A program made the position numbers and the translations under genes. This document shows positions 13,396-19,057 of a stretch of DNA of 19,057 nt, in pieces (positions within the stretch are counted from its first letter, which is position 1; each line of letters opens with the position of its first letter). The notes below the pieces were generated by a model that saw only the letters and a list, made by a program, of their open reading frames with translations, ran no database searches and was not told the DNA's origin. This stretch comes from JAGLWP01 sp964444095 (GTDB lineage Archaea > Nanobdellota > Nanobdellia > Pacearchaeales > GW2011-AR1): contig CAYUEW010000012.1 of NCBI GenBank assembly GCA_964444095.1, positions 1 through 19,057 on the forward strand. The letters are read 5' to 3'.

Positions 13396-13509
13396 GAAGA
13401 CAGCTTGATGATTTGGCACCTTGTCGGGTACTACTGACATCAACATAGGAAGCTTAACTTCTGTGTTCGGAATGAGAACAGGTGGTTCCAACCTATTATG
13501 GCCGTCTTC
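13396..13509 (-). rRNA. rrf: 5S ribosomal RNA
   Basis: The minus strand reads as a 5S rRNA of about 114 nt. Helix I is GAAGAC/GTCTTC at the ends. The loop B/C region has the universal CATTCCGAACACAGAAGTTAAGC landmark within 13449-13472. The loop D-E region contains GGTAC-type sequence around GTAGTACCCGACA. A TATA box (plus-strand 13531-13538) is centred 25 nt before the 5' end. It is not next to 16S or 23S genes in this window, which is common for 5S genes in small archaeal genomes. Confidence 0.93.
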
Positions 13510-13530
13510 AAAATTCGAAGAGATTTTTGC

Positions 13531-13548
13531 TTTATAAAACTTTTTATA
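13531..13548. promoter_or_regulatory. Back-to-back promoters for 5S rRNA (-) and GNAT gene (+)
   Basis: TTTATAAA at 13531-13538 serves the 5S gene on the minus strand and TTTTTATA at 13541-13548 serves the GNAT gene on the plus strand. Each is centred 25 nt from its gene start. The two elements are 2 nt apart, so TBP/TFB binding to one should interfere with the other. Confidence 0.55.
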
Positions 13549-13569
13549 GTTGATTCAGCTGCTTGAAAG

Positions 13570-14043
13570 ATGGTAATACGAAAAGCAACCTTAAACGATT
13601 TAAAAGTGATTGATGAAATTTATCTTGAAGGAATGGTTGATGGAGAGAAGAAAGAGTTCCCAAAGAAAAGCAAAAAAGAGCTTACAATAGAACTCAATAA
13701 AGACAAAAAAGCTAGACTAAATTCTCTAAGAGAAGATATCAAGTTAAAAGATGTAGAAGTGTTAGTTTATGAAATTGATAAAAAAGTTGTTGGTTTTGGT
13801 ATAGCGTCTTTACATGAAGGAAAAATGAGAAACTCAGAAATATGTCTTATTTATGTAACAAGCAAGTTTCGTGAGAAAGGAATTGGAAGTCATATAATGA
13901 AAGAGCTTTTGAAATGGCTTAAGAAAAATAATTCTAAAAAAGTAGTTGTTTCAACGGGTGTGGGAAACAAAGCTTCAATAAGATTGAACAAAAAGTTCGG
14001 ATTTAAGGATGCGGCAATAATAATGGAGAAACAATTAAGATAA
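13570..14043 (+). CDS. GNAT-family N-acetyltransferase
   Basis: The 157-aa protein has the GNAT fold in order: N-terminal strand and helix VIRKATLNDLKVIDEIYLEG, central strands VEVLVYEIDKKVVGFGIASL and ICLIYVTSKFR. The acetyl-CoA pyrophosphate loop is RxxGxG-like (REKGIG, residues about 105-110), followed by the helix SHIMKELLKWLKK. Late strands KKVVVSTGVGNKASIRLNKK and FGFKDAAIIMEKQL complete it. Substrates in this family range from protein N-termini to small amines, and nothing here decides among them. The ATG has a TATA box 25 nt upstream. The next gene is a tRNA-Leu whose promoter begins right after the GNAT stop. Confidence 0.9.
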   Translation: MVIRKATLNDLKVIDEIYLEGMVDGEKKEFPKKSKKELTIELNKDKKARLNSLREDIKLKDVEVLVYEIDKKVVGFGIASLHEGKMRNSEICLIYVTSKFREKGIGSHIMKELLKWLKKNNSKKVVVSTGVGNKASIRLNKKFGFKDAAIIMEKQLR

Positions 14044-14050
14044 TTCTAAA

Positions 14051-14060
14051 ACTTTTTATA
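14051..14060 (+). promoter_or_regulatory. TATA box of tRNA-Leu
   Basis: ACTTTTTATA, centred 28 nt before the tRNA 5' end and 8 nt after the GNAT stop codon. Confidence 0.6.
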
Positions 14061-14083
14061 GCTCACATTTTTAATAAAATTAG

Positions 14084-14167
14084 GCGGAAGTGCCGGAGTG
14101 GTCAAACGGGACGCGTTAAGGGCGCGTTAGCTTAGTGCTTACTCAGGTTCGAATCCTGGCTTCCGCA
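14084..14167 (+). tRNA. tRNA-Leu, anticodon reads AAG
   Basis: Class II tRNA identical to the tRNA-Leu(CAA) at 6417-6500 in acceptor stem, D-arm, variable arm, T-arm and discriminator A. Only the anticodon stem-loop differs. The stem ACGCG/CGCGT has five perfect pairs with loop TTAAGGG, giving U33, anticodon AAG and G37. A G37 after G36 suits a CUN-reading leucine tRNA. Reading TAA instead would shift the loop by one and break two stem pairs. Archaea usually avoid A34 and use GAG, so this anticodon is odd. There is no intron and no encoded CCA. Its 3' end abuts the stop codon of the convergent membrane protein gene. Confidence 0.9.
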
Positions 14168-14440
14168 TTATAAGAAACTAGAAATTCCTTTTTGAACAAT
14201 CAAAAATGCAAGAATAATTTTGATAATTAATGGGATTGAAAAGAAGATGCATAATAGTAAAATGCTTCCAACACAAAAATCAACCCAACCTCCAAAGTTT
14301 TTTGGAAAGCCTAAAAGAGATTTAAACAGAAGAATGACTCCAAAGAAGATTAACAAATAGTGAGGCACGTCAGTTAAGAGAGTGAGGATTAAGAGAAGGC
14401 CCCCCAAAACATCTATTCCTCCTAAAATTTTGACCAACAT
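14168..14440 (-). CDS. Small polytopic membrane protein
   Basis: The 90-aa protein is almost entirely hydrophobic, with about four membrane segments: residues 9-22 (IDVLGGLLLILTLL), 27-45 (HYLLIFFGVILLFKSLLGF), 52-70 (WVDFCVGSILLLCIFFSIP) and 71-88. Short loops separate them. I do not recognise the family. An N-terminal GGIDVLGG and a central GFPKNFGGWVD loop are its most distinctive features. Its stop codon begins at the base next to the tRNA-Leu discriminator, and a TATA element (14461-14470) is 26 nt before its ATG. Confidence 0.75.
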   Translation of the reverse strand: MLVKILGGIDVLGGLLLILTLLTDVPHYLLIFFGVILLFKSLLGFPKNFGGWVDFCVGSILLLCIFFSIPLIIKIILAFLIVQKGISSFL

Positions 14441-14448
14441 GTTTTTTA

Positions 14449-14470
14449 AACTATAATTCTATTTAAAAAA
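14449..14470. promoter_or_regulatory. Overlapping divergent promoters for membrane protein (-) and tRNA-Arg (+)
   Basis: AACTATAATT (14449-14458) is about 25 nt before the tRNA-Arg 5' end on the plus strand, and ATTTAAAAAA (14461-14470) is 26 nt before the minus-strand ATG at 14440. The transcription start regions cross each other. Confidence 0.45.
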
Positions 14471-14478
14471 GTATCAAT

Positions 14479-14553
14479 GCGCTTGTAGCTCAGCTTGGAT
14501 AGAGCGCTTCCCTCCTAAGGAAGAAGTCGAAGGTTCGAATCCTTCCAAGCGCG
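14479..14553 (+). tRNA. tRNA-Arg(CCT)
   Basis: Acceptor stem GCGCTTG/CAAGCGC with discriminator G, D-arm with TAGCTCAGC..GGATAGAGC, anticodon stem CTTCC/GGAAG with loop CTCCTAA giving anticodon CCT (decodes AGG), short variable loop and T-arm with AGGTTCGAATCCT. No intron and no encoded CCA. It lies 41 nt before tRNA-Gly on the same strand. Confidence 0.95.
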
Positions 14554-14560
14554 TTTAGTA

Positions 14561-14570
14561 AAATTTAAAA
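14561..14570 (+). promoter_or_regulatory. TATA box of the tRNA-Gly/secFD unit
   Basis: AAATTTAAAA is centred about 29 nt before the tRNA-Gly 5' end. No other promoter lies between the tRNA and secF, so it probably also drives secF-secD. Confidence 0.5.
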
Positions 14571-14594
14571 CCCTCCATAAGATAATAATCTTAT

Positions 14595-14665
14595 GCGTGG
14601 GTAGTTCAGTGGTAGAATCACTGCCTTCCAAGCAGTTGACCCGGGTTCGAATCCCGGCCCGCGCA
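14595..14665 (+). tRNA. tRNA-Gly(TCC)
   Basis: Acceptor stem GCGTGGG/CCCGCGC (one U-G pair) with discriminator A, D-arm GTTCAGTGGTAGAA, anticodon stem ACTGC/GCAGT with loop CTTCCAA giving anticodon TCC (decodes GGA), and T-arm CCGGGTTCGAATCCCGG. Its 3' end is only 6 nt before the secF start codon, so one precursor likely carries both. Confidence 0.96.
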
Positions 14666-14671
14666 TTGAAA

Positions 14672-15577
14672 ATGGAAGAAACACAAAAGCCAACAAAAAA
14701 AGGATTAAGAAAATTAGCAACGTTTCATAATGAGAATTATAAGAAATTGTTAATTATCCCTTTAATTCTCCTTGTTTTTTCTTTTGTTTATTTGGGTATT
14801 TTTTATACCCAACATGGAGATATTATCCAAAAAGATATATCCTTGAAAGGTGGAACATCAATAACAATTAATGGAGAAGTTGATGCAGAGGCATTAACTC
14901 AAGCCCTTTCAGAAAAATTAGAAGATTTGGGCACGCGAGAAATTTATGATTTGGTTACGCGTGAAAAAATTGCAATAATTATTGAAACTACTGCGGGGAT
15001 AGAAGAAGCACAAACAATTTTAGAAGATTATTTGGGATATGAATTAACTGAAGAGAATAGTAGTGTAGAGTTTACTGGTTCGAGTTTGAGTGATAATTTT
15101 TACAAACAGCTTTTAATCGCTATTTTAATAGCATTCTTTTTCATGGCAATAGTTGTCTTCATAATATTTCGTACACCAATCCCTTCAATTGCAGTGATTA
15201 TTTCCGCTTTCGCAGATATTTTAATGACTTTAGTTACTGTGAATTTATTGGGAATGAAAGTGTCTAGTGCAGGAATTATTGCGCTCTTAATGCTGATTGG
15301 GTATTCAGTAGATACAGATATTCTTCTTACAACAAGAATGTTAAAAAGAGATGAGGGCTCATTGAACGAAAGGTTGTTTGGCGCTTTCAAAACAGGAACA
15401 ACAATGACCTTAACTTCCCTTTTCGCAGTATTATTTGCTTTAATCGTCGTGAAATCTTTCTCCCCTGTGCTTTCTCAAATTTTCACAATTCTTTCAATTG
15501 GTCTTGCCTTTGATTTATTCAATACGTGGATAACTAATGCATCTATTCTTAAATGGTATATGGAGAAGAAAAAATGA
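14672..15577 (+). CDS. secF: Protein translocase subunit SecF
   Basis: The 301-aa protein is archaeal SecF, which with SecD assists late steps of Sec-dependent export using the ion gradient. Features: N-terminal membrane segment (LIIPLILLVFSFVYLGIFY), extracytoplasmic P1-like domain beginning DISLKGGTSITI, and five C-terminal membrane segments starting at LLIAILIAFFFMAIVVFIIF. These contain the family motif LIGYSVDTDILLTTRM and the final IGLAFDLFNTWI. I place the start at 14672; longer in-frame readings would run back through tRNA-Gly. The stop overlaps the secD start as ATGA. The order secF-secD is known in archaea. Confidence 0.95.
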   Translation: MEETQKPTKKGLRKLATFHNENYKKLLIIPLILLVFSFVYLGIFYTQHGDIIQKDISLKGGTSITINGEVDAEALTQALSEKLEDLGTREIYDLVTREKIAIIIETTAGIEEAQTILEDYLGYELTEENSSVEFTGSSLSDNFYKQLLIAILIAFFFMAIVVFIIFRTPIPSIAVIISAFADILMTLVTVNLLGMKVSSAGIIALLMLIGYSVDTDILLTTRMLKRDEGSLNERLFGAFKTGTTMTLTSLFAVLFALIVVKSFSPVLSQIFTILSIGLAFDLFNTWITNASILKWYMEKKK

Positions 15578-17100
15578 AATTCAAATTGACGTGGAAAATT
15601 TGGTTATTAATTATCATGTTGATTTTTTCTTTAATGTCAATTTTTATTACACCAACTTTTTTGCAGAAAGGAGTTTTAATCACAAGTGTCGAAACAAATT
15701 CCACAGCATTTGAACAAGGATTGAGAACAGGACAAGTTATCACAGAGATAGATAATCAAAAAGTTTCAAATGTAGAAGATTTTACTATAGTTTTAAATCA
15801 AAAATTTATTTCTGGAGAGAAAGTTAAAACCACATTCACGATTGAAAAAGCAGATTATATAATTTATTCAGAAGTTATGCCTGAAATTACAGTAACTGAA
15901 ATTCCTAAAACCAAAATAAAATTAGGATTAGAACTTGTTGGGGGTTCAAGAGCATTAGTGCAGGCACAAGATAAAAAACTTTCATTTGAGGAGATTAGTG
16001 ACTTAGTAGATATAGTTAACAATAGATTTAATGTATATGGAATTACCGATATGGATATTCGTGCTGTTTCTGATTTGACAGGAAATCGTTTTATGTTAAT
16101 TGAAATTGCTGGAGCAACACCAGAAGATTTAAGAGAATTAATTTCTCAGCAAGGAAAATTCGAAGCTAAAATTGGAGAAGAAGTAGTGTTTATTGGAGGA
16201 GAGAGAGATATTACTTCTGTTTCACGATCTGGTCAAGACTCAGGAATTTATTCTTGTGACCAATCTCAGAACGGAGCCTACTTTTGTAATTTTAGATTTG
16301 TAGTTTATCTTAGTGAAGAAGCAGCGCAAAGGCACGCAGATATTACAGAAGTATTGGAAGTAAATTCTACTGCAGAAGGAAACTATTTATCTAAATCATT
16401 GGATTTATACATCGACGACAAATTAGTTAATAGTTTGTTAATAAGTGAAGGATTAAAAGGAAGAGTTACCACACAAATTCAAATTCAAGGTTCTGGAAGT
16501 GGAGAGACTCAAAATGATGCATACGAATCCGCAGAAGAAGAACTGCACAAACTCCAAACAATTTTGATTACAGGCAGTTTACCCTACAAATTAGAAATAG
16601 TAAAATTAGACACAATTTCTCCAACACTTGGTTCTGGATTTACTAAACATATACTTCTCGCGGCATTGGCAGCACTTTTAGCAATTGCCTTAATTATTTT
16701 TATTAGGTATAGAAATGTAAAACCCGCTTTAGCATTATTATTAACGAGTGTGTCAGAAATAATCATTCTTTTAGGAATTGCTTCATTTATAAGTTGGGAT
16801 CTTGACCTACCAAGTATTGCTGGAATTTTAGCTGCAATAGGTACTGGTATTGATAGTCAGATTATTGTTTTGGATGAAGCAAAACAAAGCAAATTTTTGA
16901 GTATCAAGCAAAGAATGAAAAGAGCATTTAGTATTATTTTGGGAGCATATTTCACTGCAGTTGTGGCACTACTTCCTTTATGGTGGGCAGGAGCAGGTTT
17001 GTTAAAAGGATTTGTTTTCACAACAATCTTGGGAATAACTATCGGAGTGTTGATAACTCGTCCAGCGTTTGCAGACATAATAAGACAGATAGAAGAATAA
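15574..17100 (+). CDS. secD: Protein translocase subunit SecD with PDZ-like insertion
   Basis: The 508-aa protein starts MKFKLTWKIW. Residues 8-28 form a membrane segment. Residues 33-106 resemble a PDZ domain (GVLITSVETNSTAFEQGLRTGQVITEIDNQKV, noted here in part as the GL-x-x-GQVI-x-x-ID signature). The SecD first periplasmic domain begins at LGLELVGGSRALVQ (about 117), and the substrate-handling extracytoplasmic region extends to about 365. Five membrane segments follow (from HILLAALAALLAIALIIFI), with the conserved IAAIGTGIDSQIIVLDEA-type motif. It is translationally coupled to secF (ATGA), and the ATG at 15574 is preferred to 15553, which lies within secF. A PDZ-like domain is not part of bacterial SecD. 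Confidence 0.93.
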   Translation: MKFKLTWKIWLLIIMLIFSLMSIFITPTFLQKGVLITSVETNSTAFEQGLRTGQVITEIDNQKVSNVEDFTIVLNQKFISGEKVKTTFTIEKADYIIYSEVMPEITVTEIPKTKIKLGLELVGGSRALVQAQDKKLSFEEISDLVDIVNNRFNVYGITDMDIRAVSDLTGNRFMLIEIAGATPEDLRELISQQGKFEAKIGEEVVFIGGERDITSVSRSGQDSGIYSCDQSQNGAYFCNFRFVVYLSEEAAQRHADITEVLEVNSTAEGNYLSKSLDLYIDDKLVNSLLISEGLKGRVTTQIQIQGSGSGETQNDAYESAEEELHKLQTILITGSLPYKLEIVKLDTISPTLGSGFTKHILLAALAALLAIALIIFIRYRNVKPALALLLTSVSEIIILLGIASFISWDLDLPSIAGILAAIGTGIDSQIIVLDEAKQSKFLSIKQRMKRAFSIILGAYFTAVVALLPLWWAGAGLLKGFVFTTILGITIGVLITRPAFADIIRQIEE

Positions 17101-17106
17101 TTTTTA
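17101..17106 (+). terminator. Short T-run after secD
   Basis: A run of Ts starts right after the secD stop codon, a weak candidate for archaeal termination. The rest of the 93-nt gap to the flippase gene holds that gene's promoter and no other gene. Confidence 0.25.
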
Positions 17107-17163
17107 GTAAGTAAAAATGGAGCATTTCCAGAAAATTTACATAATTGATAATTAATCCTCAAA

Positions 17164-17174
17164 CTTTAAAAATA
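17164..17174 (+). promoter_or_regulatory. TATA box of the flippase gene
   Basis: CTTTAAAAATA is centred 25 nt before the ATG at 17194. This selects that start over the in-frame ATG at 17215. Confidence 0.65.
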
Positions 17175-17193
17175 AACTGTTTCTCGCATTAAG

Positions 17194-18735
17194 ATGGATA
17201 CAAATGGGGAAGGAATGATAAATCAGAATTTAAAATTAATTGCAAAATCTTCTATAATCGTTTTTATTGGGCTAATTTTCTCTAAGTTGTTTTTATACAT
17301 ATACAGAATTTTAATTGCTAGGTATTATTCTCCTAAGGTTTATGGGCTTTTTGCCTTGGGGGTAATGGTGTTTGGATGGTTTAGAGTTTTTTCTGGGTTA
17401 GGATTTAGACAAGGGCTTTTAAGATATATTTCAATTTTTAGGGGAAAAAAACAAGAAGAAAAAATACCCTCGTTAGTAAAGAAATCAATTATGATTCTTT
17501 TTTTCACAGGAGTGCTTGCAGGAACGCTCCTTTTTATCTCTGCAGAATTTATTGCCTTAAAGATTTTTTCTAGTCCAGACTTAATAATTTTCCTTAAGAT
17601 ATTTAGTTGTGCAATCCCTTTAGCAATTATAGGAGAATCTCTTCTTGCAATCTTGAGAGCATATGAAAAAATTGGTTGGCATTCGTTTATATCTAACATT
17701 CTGGGGAATCTTCTAACTCTAGGGGTTTTGATGTTATTCTTTTTTGTGGGCGTGGGGATTATCTCCATACCCCTTTCTTATTTAATTGGGGTTTTTTCGA
17801 TTTTAATTGCTTCTTATTTTGTTTGTAGATTTAATTTATCAAAAATTTTTAAGAAAGAAATGAAATCCATGAAGGCTGGTAGTAAAGCGTTTAGAGAAAT
17901 GTTTTCTTATTCTTGGCCATTTGTTTTTTATGGAATTGTTCTTCTTGTTTTTTCCTGGACAGATTCATTAATGTTGGGTATTTTCAGAACAGCAGAAGAA
18001 GTTGGTTTTTATAATGCTGCAATGCCTTTTGCAGCATTAATTGAGTTCCCCCTTGCTATCTTCATACAATTATTTTTTCCTTTAGTTACTAAGGAGTTTT
18101 CCAAAAACAATTTGGAAGCAGTGAAGCAGCTAAGTCAACAAGTAGGTAAGTGGATTTTTATGGTGGTTATCCCTATTTTTATTCTTTTAATGATTTTTCC
18201 AGGGGTTTTTCTTAATCTTTTTGGGCCAGAATATCTCGTAGCAGAATCTGCACTTAGATTTTTATCAATAGGAATTTTATTTTCTGCACTTTTTGGGCTC
18301 TCACATGAACTTCTTTTGATGAAAGGAAAATCTAAATTAATTCTTTTTAACATGCTTATTGCAGGGAGCCTGAACGTAATATTAAATTTCTTTTTAGTTC
18401 CTCGTTATGGAATTACTGGTGCAGGAGTTGCAACAATGTTCTCTCTACTTTTGTTAAATGCCCTTTTAGCAATACAAGCATATAGGTATCTTTCTATAAT
18501 TCCATTGAGAAGAAAAACATTTCAAATTTTCTTAATAGCCCTTGTTTCTACAGCTCTTTTGCTTGTAGTAAAATTAATTTTACCCTCAAGTTTTCTTGCT
18601 CTTTTCTTAGGAGGGTTTTTCTTCGTAGCAATCTATTTACTTTTAATTTTAACAACAAGATGTTTGGATAAAAACGATCTTTATATCTTGAAAGTGGGTC
18701 TTGGGAAAATTACTAAAAGAAGAAATTTGATATGA
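17194..18735 (+). CDS. Polysaccharide flippase (Wzx/RfbX-like, MOP superfamily)
   Basis: The 513-aa protein has 12-14 hydrophobic segments and the usual layout of oligosaccharide flippases: N-terminal KSSIIVFIGLIFSKLFLYIYRILIA-type first helix followed by RYYSPKVYGLFALG, the G-L-G-F-R-QGLLRYIS region, a middle SYSWPFVFYGIVLLVFSWTDSLMLG segment, and repeated ITGAGVATMFSLLLL near the C-terminus. It would move lipid-linked sugars across the cytoplasmic membrane for surface glycan or protein glycosylation. Length is typical. The facing DegT-type aminotransferase supports a glycan locus continuing to the right. A 26-codon ORF overlaps its stop as ATGA. Confidence 0.9.
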   Translation: MDTNGEGMINQNLKLIAKSSIIVFIGLIFSKLFLYIYRILIARYYSPKVYGLFALGVMVFGWFRVFSGLGFRQGLLRYISIFRGKKQEEKIPSLVKKSIMILFFTGVLAGTLLFISAEFIALKIFSSPDLIIFLKIFSCAIPLAIIGESLLAILRAYEKIGWHSFISNILGNLLTLGVLMLFFFVGVGIISIPLSYLIGVFSILIASYFVCRFNLSKIFKKEMKSMKAGSKAFREMFSYSWPFVFYGIVLLVFSWTDSLMLGIFRTAEEVGFYNAAMPFAALIEFPLAIFIQLFFPLVTKEFSKNNLEAVKQLSQQVGKWIFMVVIPIFILLMIFPGVFLNLFGPEYLVAESALRFLSIGILFSALFGLSHELLLMKGKSKLILFNMLIAGSLNVILNFFLVPRYGITGAGVATMFSLLLLNALLAIQAYRYLSIIPLRRKTFQIFLIALVSTALLLVVKLILPSSFLALFLGGFFFVAIYLLLILTTRCLDKNDLYILKVGLGKITKRRNLI

Positions 18736-18812
18736 GTTTTATTTCAGAGACCTTCACAGATTTATATTTTTTGGTGAAATTAATGAAAGAGATAAGGAAA
18801 ATTGAGATTTAG
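18732..18812 (+). CDS. Doubtful 26-aa ORF coupled to the flippase stop
   Basis: An ATG overlapping the flippase TGA (ATGA) opens a 27-codon frame (MSFISETFTDLYFLVKLM then KEIRKIEI) whose TAG overlaps the convergent aminotransferase stop by 3 nt. It has no recognisable motif. It could be a coupled small peptide, the stump of a once longer downstream gene, or chance. Confidence 0.25.
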   Translation: MSFISETFTDLYFLVKLMKEIRKIEI

Positions 18813-19057
18813 TAAGAACTATCTTTAGGAGATAATATGTCTCCTAAAATTTGTTTTAAACTAGTACAAACAAAGGTCAATTCTTCATCAGTAATATTAC
18901 TTGAACTTGGAAGATAAAATCCTCTTTCCCCTATCTTCTCGGCAATAGGATAATCTCCAGAGCAATCGGGAGCATTATCTACTTTTTTTTCAATAAATAA
19001 TGGTTGTTTGTGCATTGGAATAAAAAAATTTCTTGTTTCAATTCCTTTTTCTTTTAA
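18809..19057 (-). CDS. DegT/DnrJ/EryC1/StrS aminotransferase, C-terminal part (runs off window)
   Basis: The minus-strand frame is open to the window edge and gives the last 82 residues. It begins LKEKGIETRNFFIPMHKQPLF and ends with FYLPSSSNITDEELTFVCTSLKQIL. The R-x-FF-x-P-MH-x-QP segment, the YPIAEKIGERGFYLP stretch and the SSNITDEE motif are the C-terminal hallmarks of PLP-dependent sugar aminotransferases that make amino sugars for surface glycans. The catalytic lysine region lies outside the window. It faces the flippase tail to tail. Confidence 0.88.
   Translation of the reverse strand, partial: LKEKGIETRNFFIPMHKQPLFIEKKVDNAPDCSGDYPIAEKIGERGFYLPSSSNITDEELTFVCTSLKQILGDILSPKDSSY

Noticed and set aside
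14597..14671. In-frame N-terminal extension of secF by 25 residues
   Set aside because: It would be encoded by tRNA-Gly itself (14595-14665). The ATG at 14672 directly after the tRNA fits the family length.
15553..15573. Longer secD starting at 15553
   Set aside because: It lies within the secF coding end. The ATG at 15574 forms the ATGA overlap used repeatedly in this genome and begins the natural N-terminus before the membrane segment.

Overview
The window looks like a strongly AT-rich archaeal chromosome segment, most likely from a small-genome DPANN lineage of the Pacearchaeota/Woesearchaeota type. It carries the archaeal ribosomal/RNA polymerase cluster (eL21, Rpb4/RpoF, DUF655, uS13, uS4, uS11, RpoD, eL18, uL13, uS9), archaeal RpoN, an Rpp21-type RNase P protein, archaeal secF-secD and archaeal 5S rRNA. 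Almost every first gene has a TATA box centred 25-28 nt before its start codon or RNA 5' end, so leaderless transcripts appear to be the rule. Internal operon genes often have GGAGG-like ribosome sites or ATGA overlaps. The phylum assignment is inference from gene content and style.

Layout. 1-51: a (TTA)n microsatellite cut by the window edge. 220-1982 (+): four single-gene leaderless units: PRC-barrel protein, conserved hypothetical, small winged-helix protein, and a coiled-coil/winged-helix protein with an in-frame (GACA)9 tract. 2024-2635 (-): a convergent paralog-like coiled-coil/winged-helix protein. 2636-3599: noncoding, repeat-bearing spacer. 3600-4993 (+): HAD-family gene translationally coupled to a compact serine recombinase, abutting the 3' end of rpsI. 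4996-9980 (-): ribosomal and RNA polymerase genes, with tRNA-Leu(CAA) between rpoD and eL18, plus two small genes (a 56-codon ORF between eL18 and uL13, and a 50-aa zinc ribbon). 10038-12824 (-): MacB/LolD-type ABC exporter operon with a secreted, membrane-anchored partner. 12910-14440: rpoN, Rpp21, 5S rRNA, a GNAT acetyltransferase, a second tRNA-Leu and a small membrane protein. 14479-17100 (+): tRNA-Arg, tRNA-Gly, secF, secD. 17194-19057: a polysaccharide flippase facing a partial DegT-family aminotransferase, the likely edge of a surface glycan locus.

Most unusual parts. (1) The (GACA)9 tract sits between the coiled coil and the DNA-binding domain. Gain or loss of one unit would stop translation within about 30 nt, which is the design of a phase-variable switch. 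(2) The neighbouring convergent paralog also has a four-residue QT-type linker repeat encoded by 12-nt DNA repeats. Its repeat DNA nearly matches a perfect 20-bp palindrome just upstream of the serine recombinase. Together, 1.28-4.99 kb may be a switchable regulator/recombinase module. (3) Two tRNA-Leu genes are identical except for the anticodon stem-loop, and one appears to carry AAG, an A34 anticodon that archaea normally avoid. (4) A 56-codon ORF is stitched between eL18 and uL13 by ATGA overlaps on both sides.
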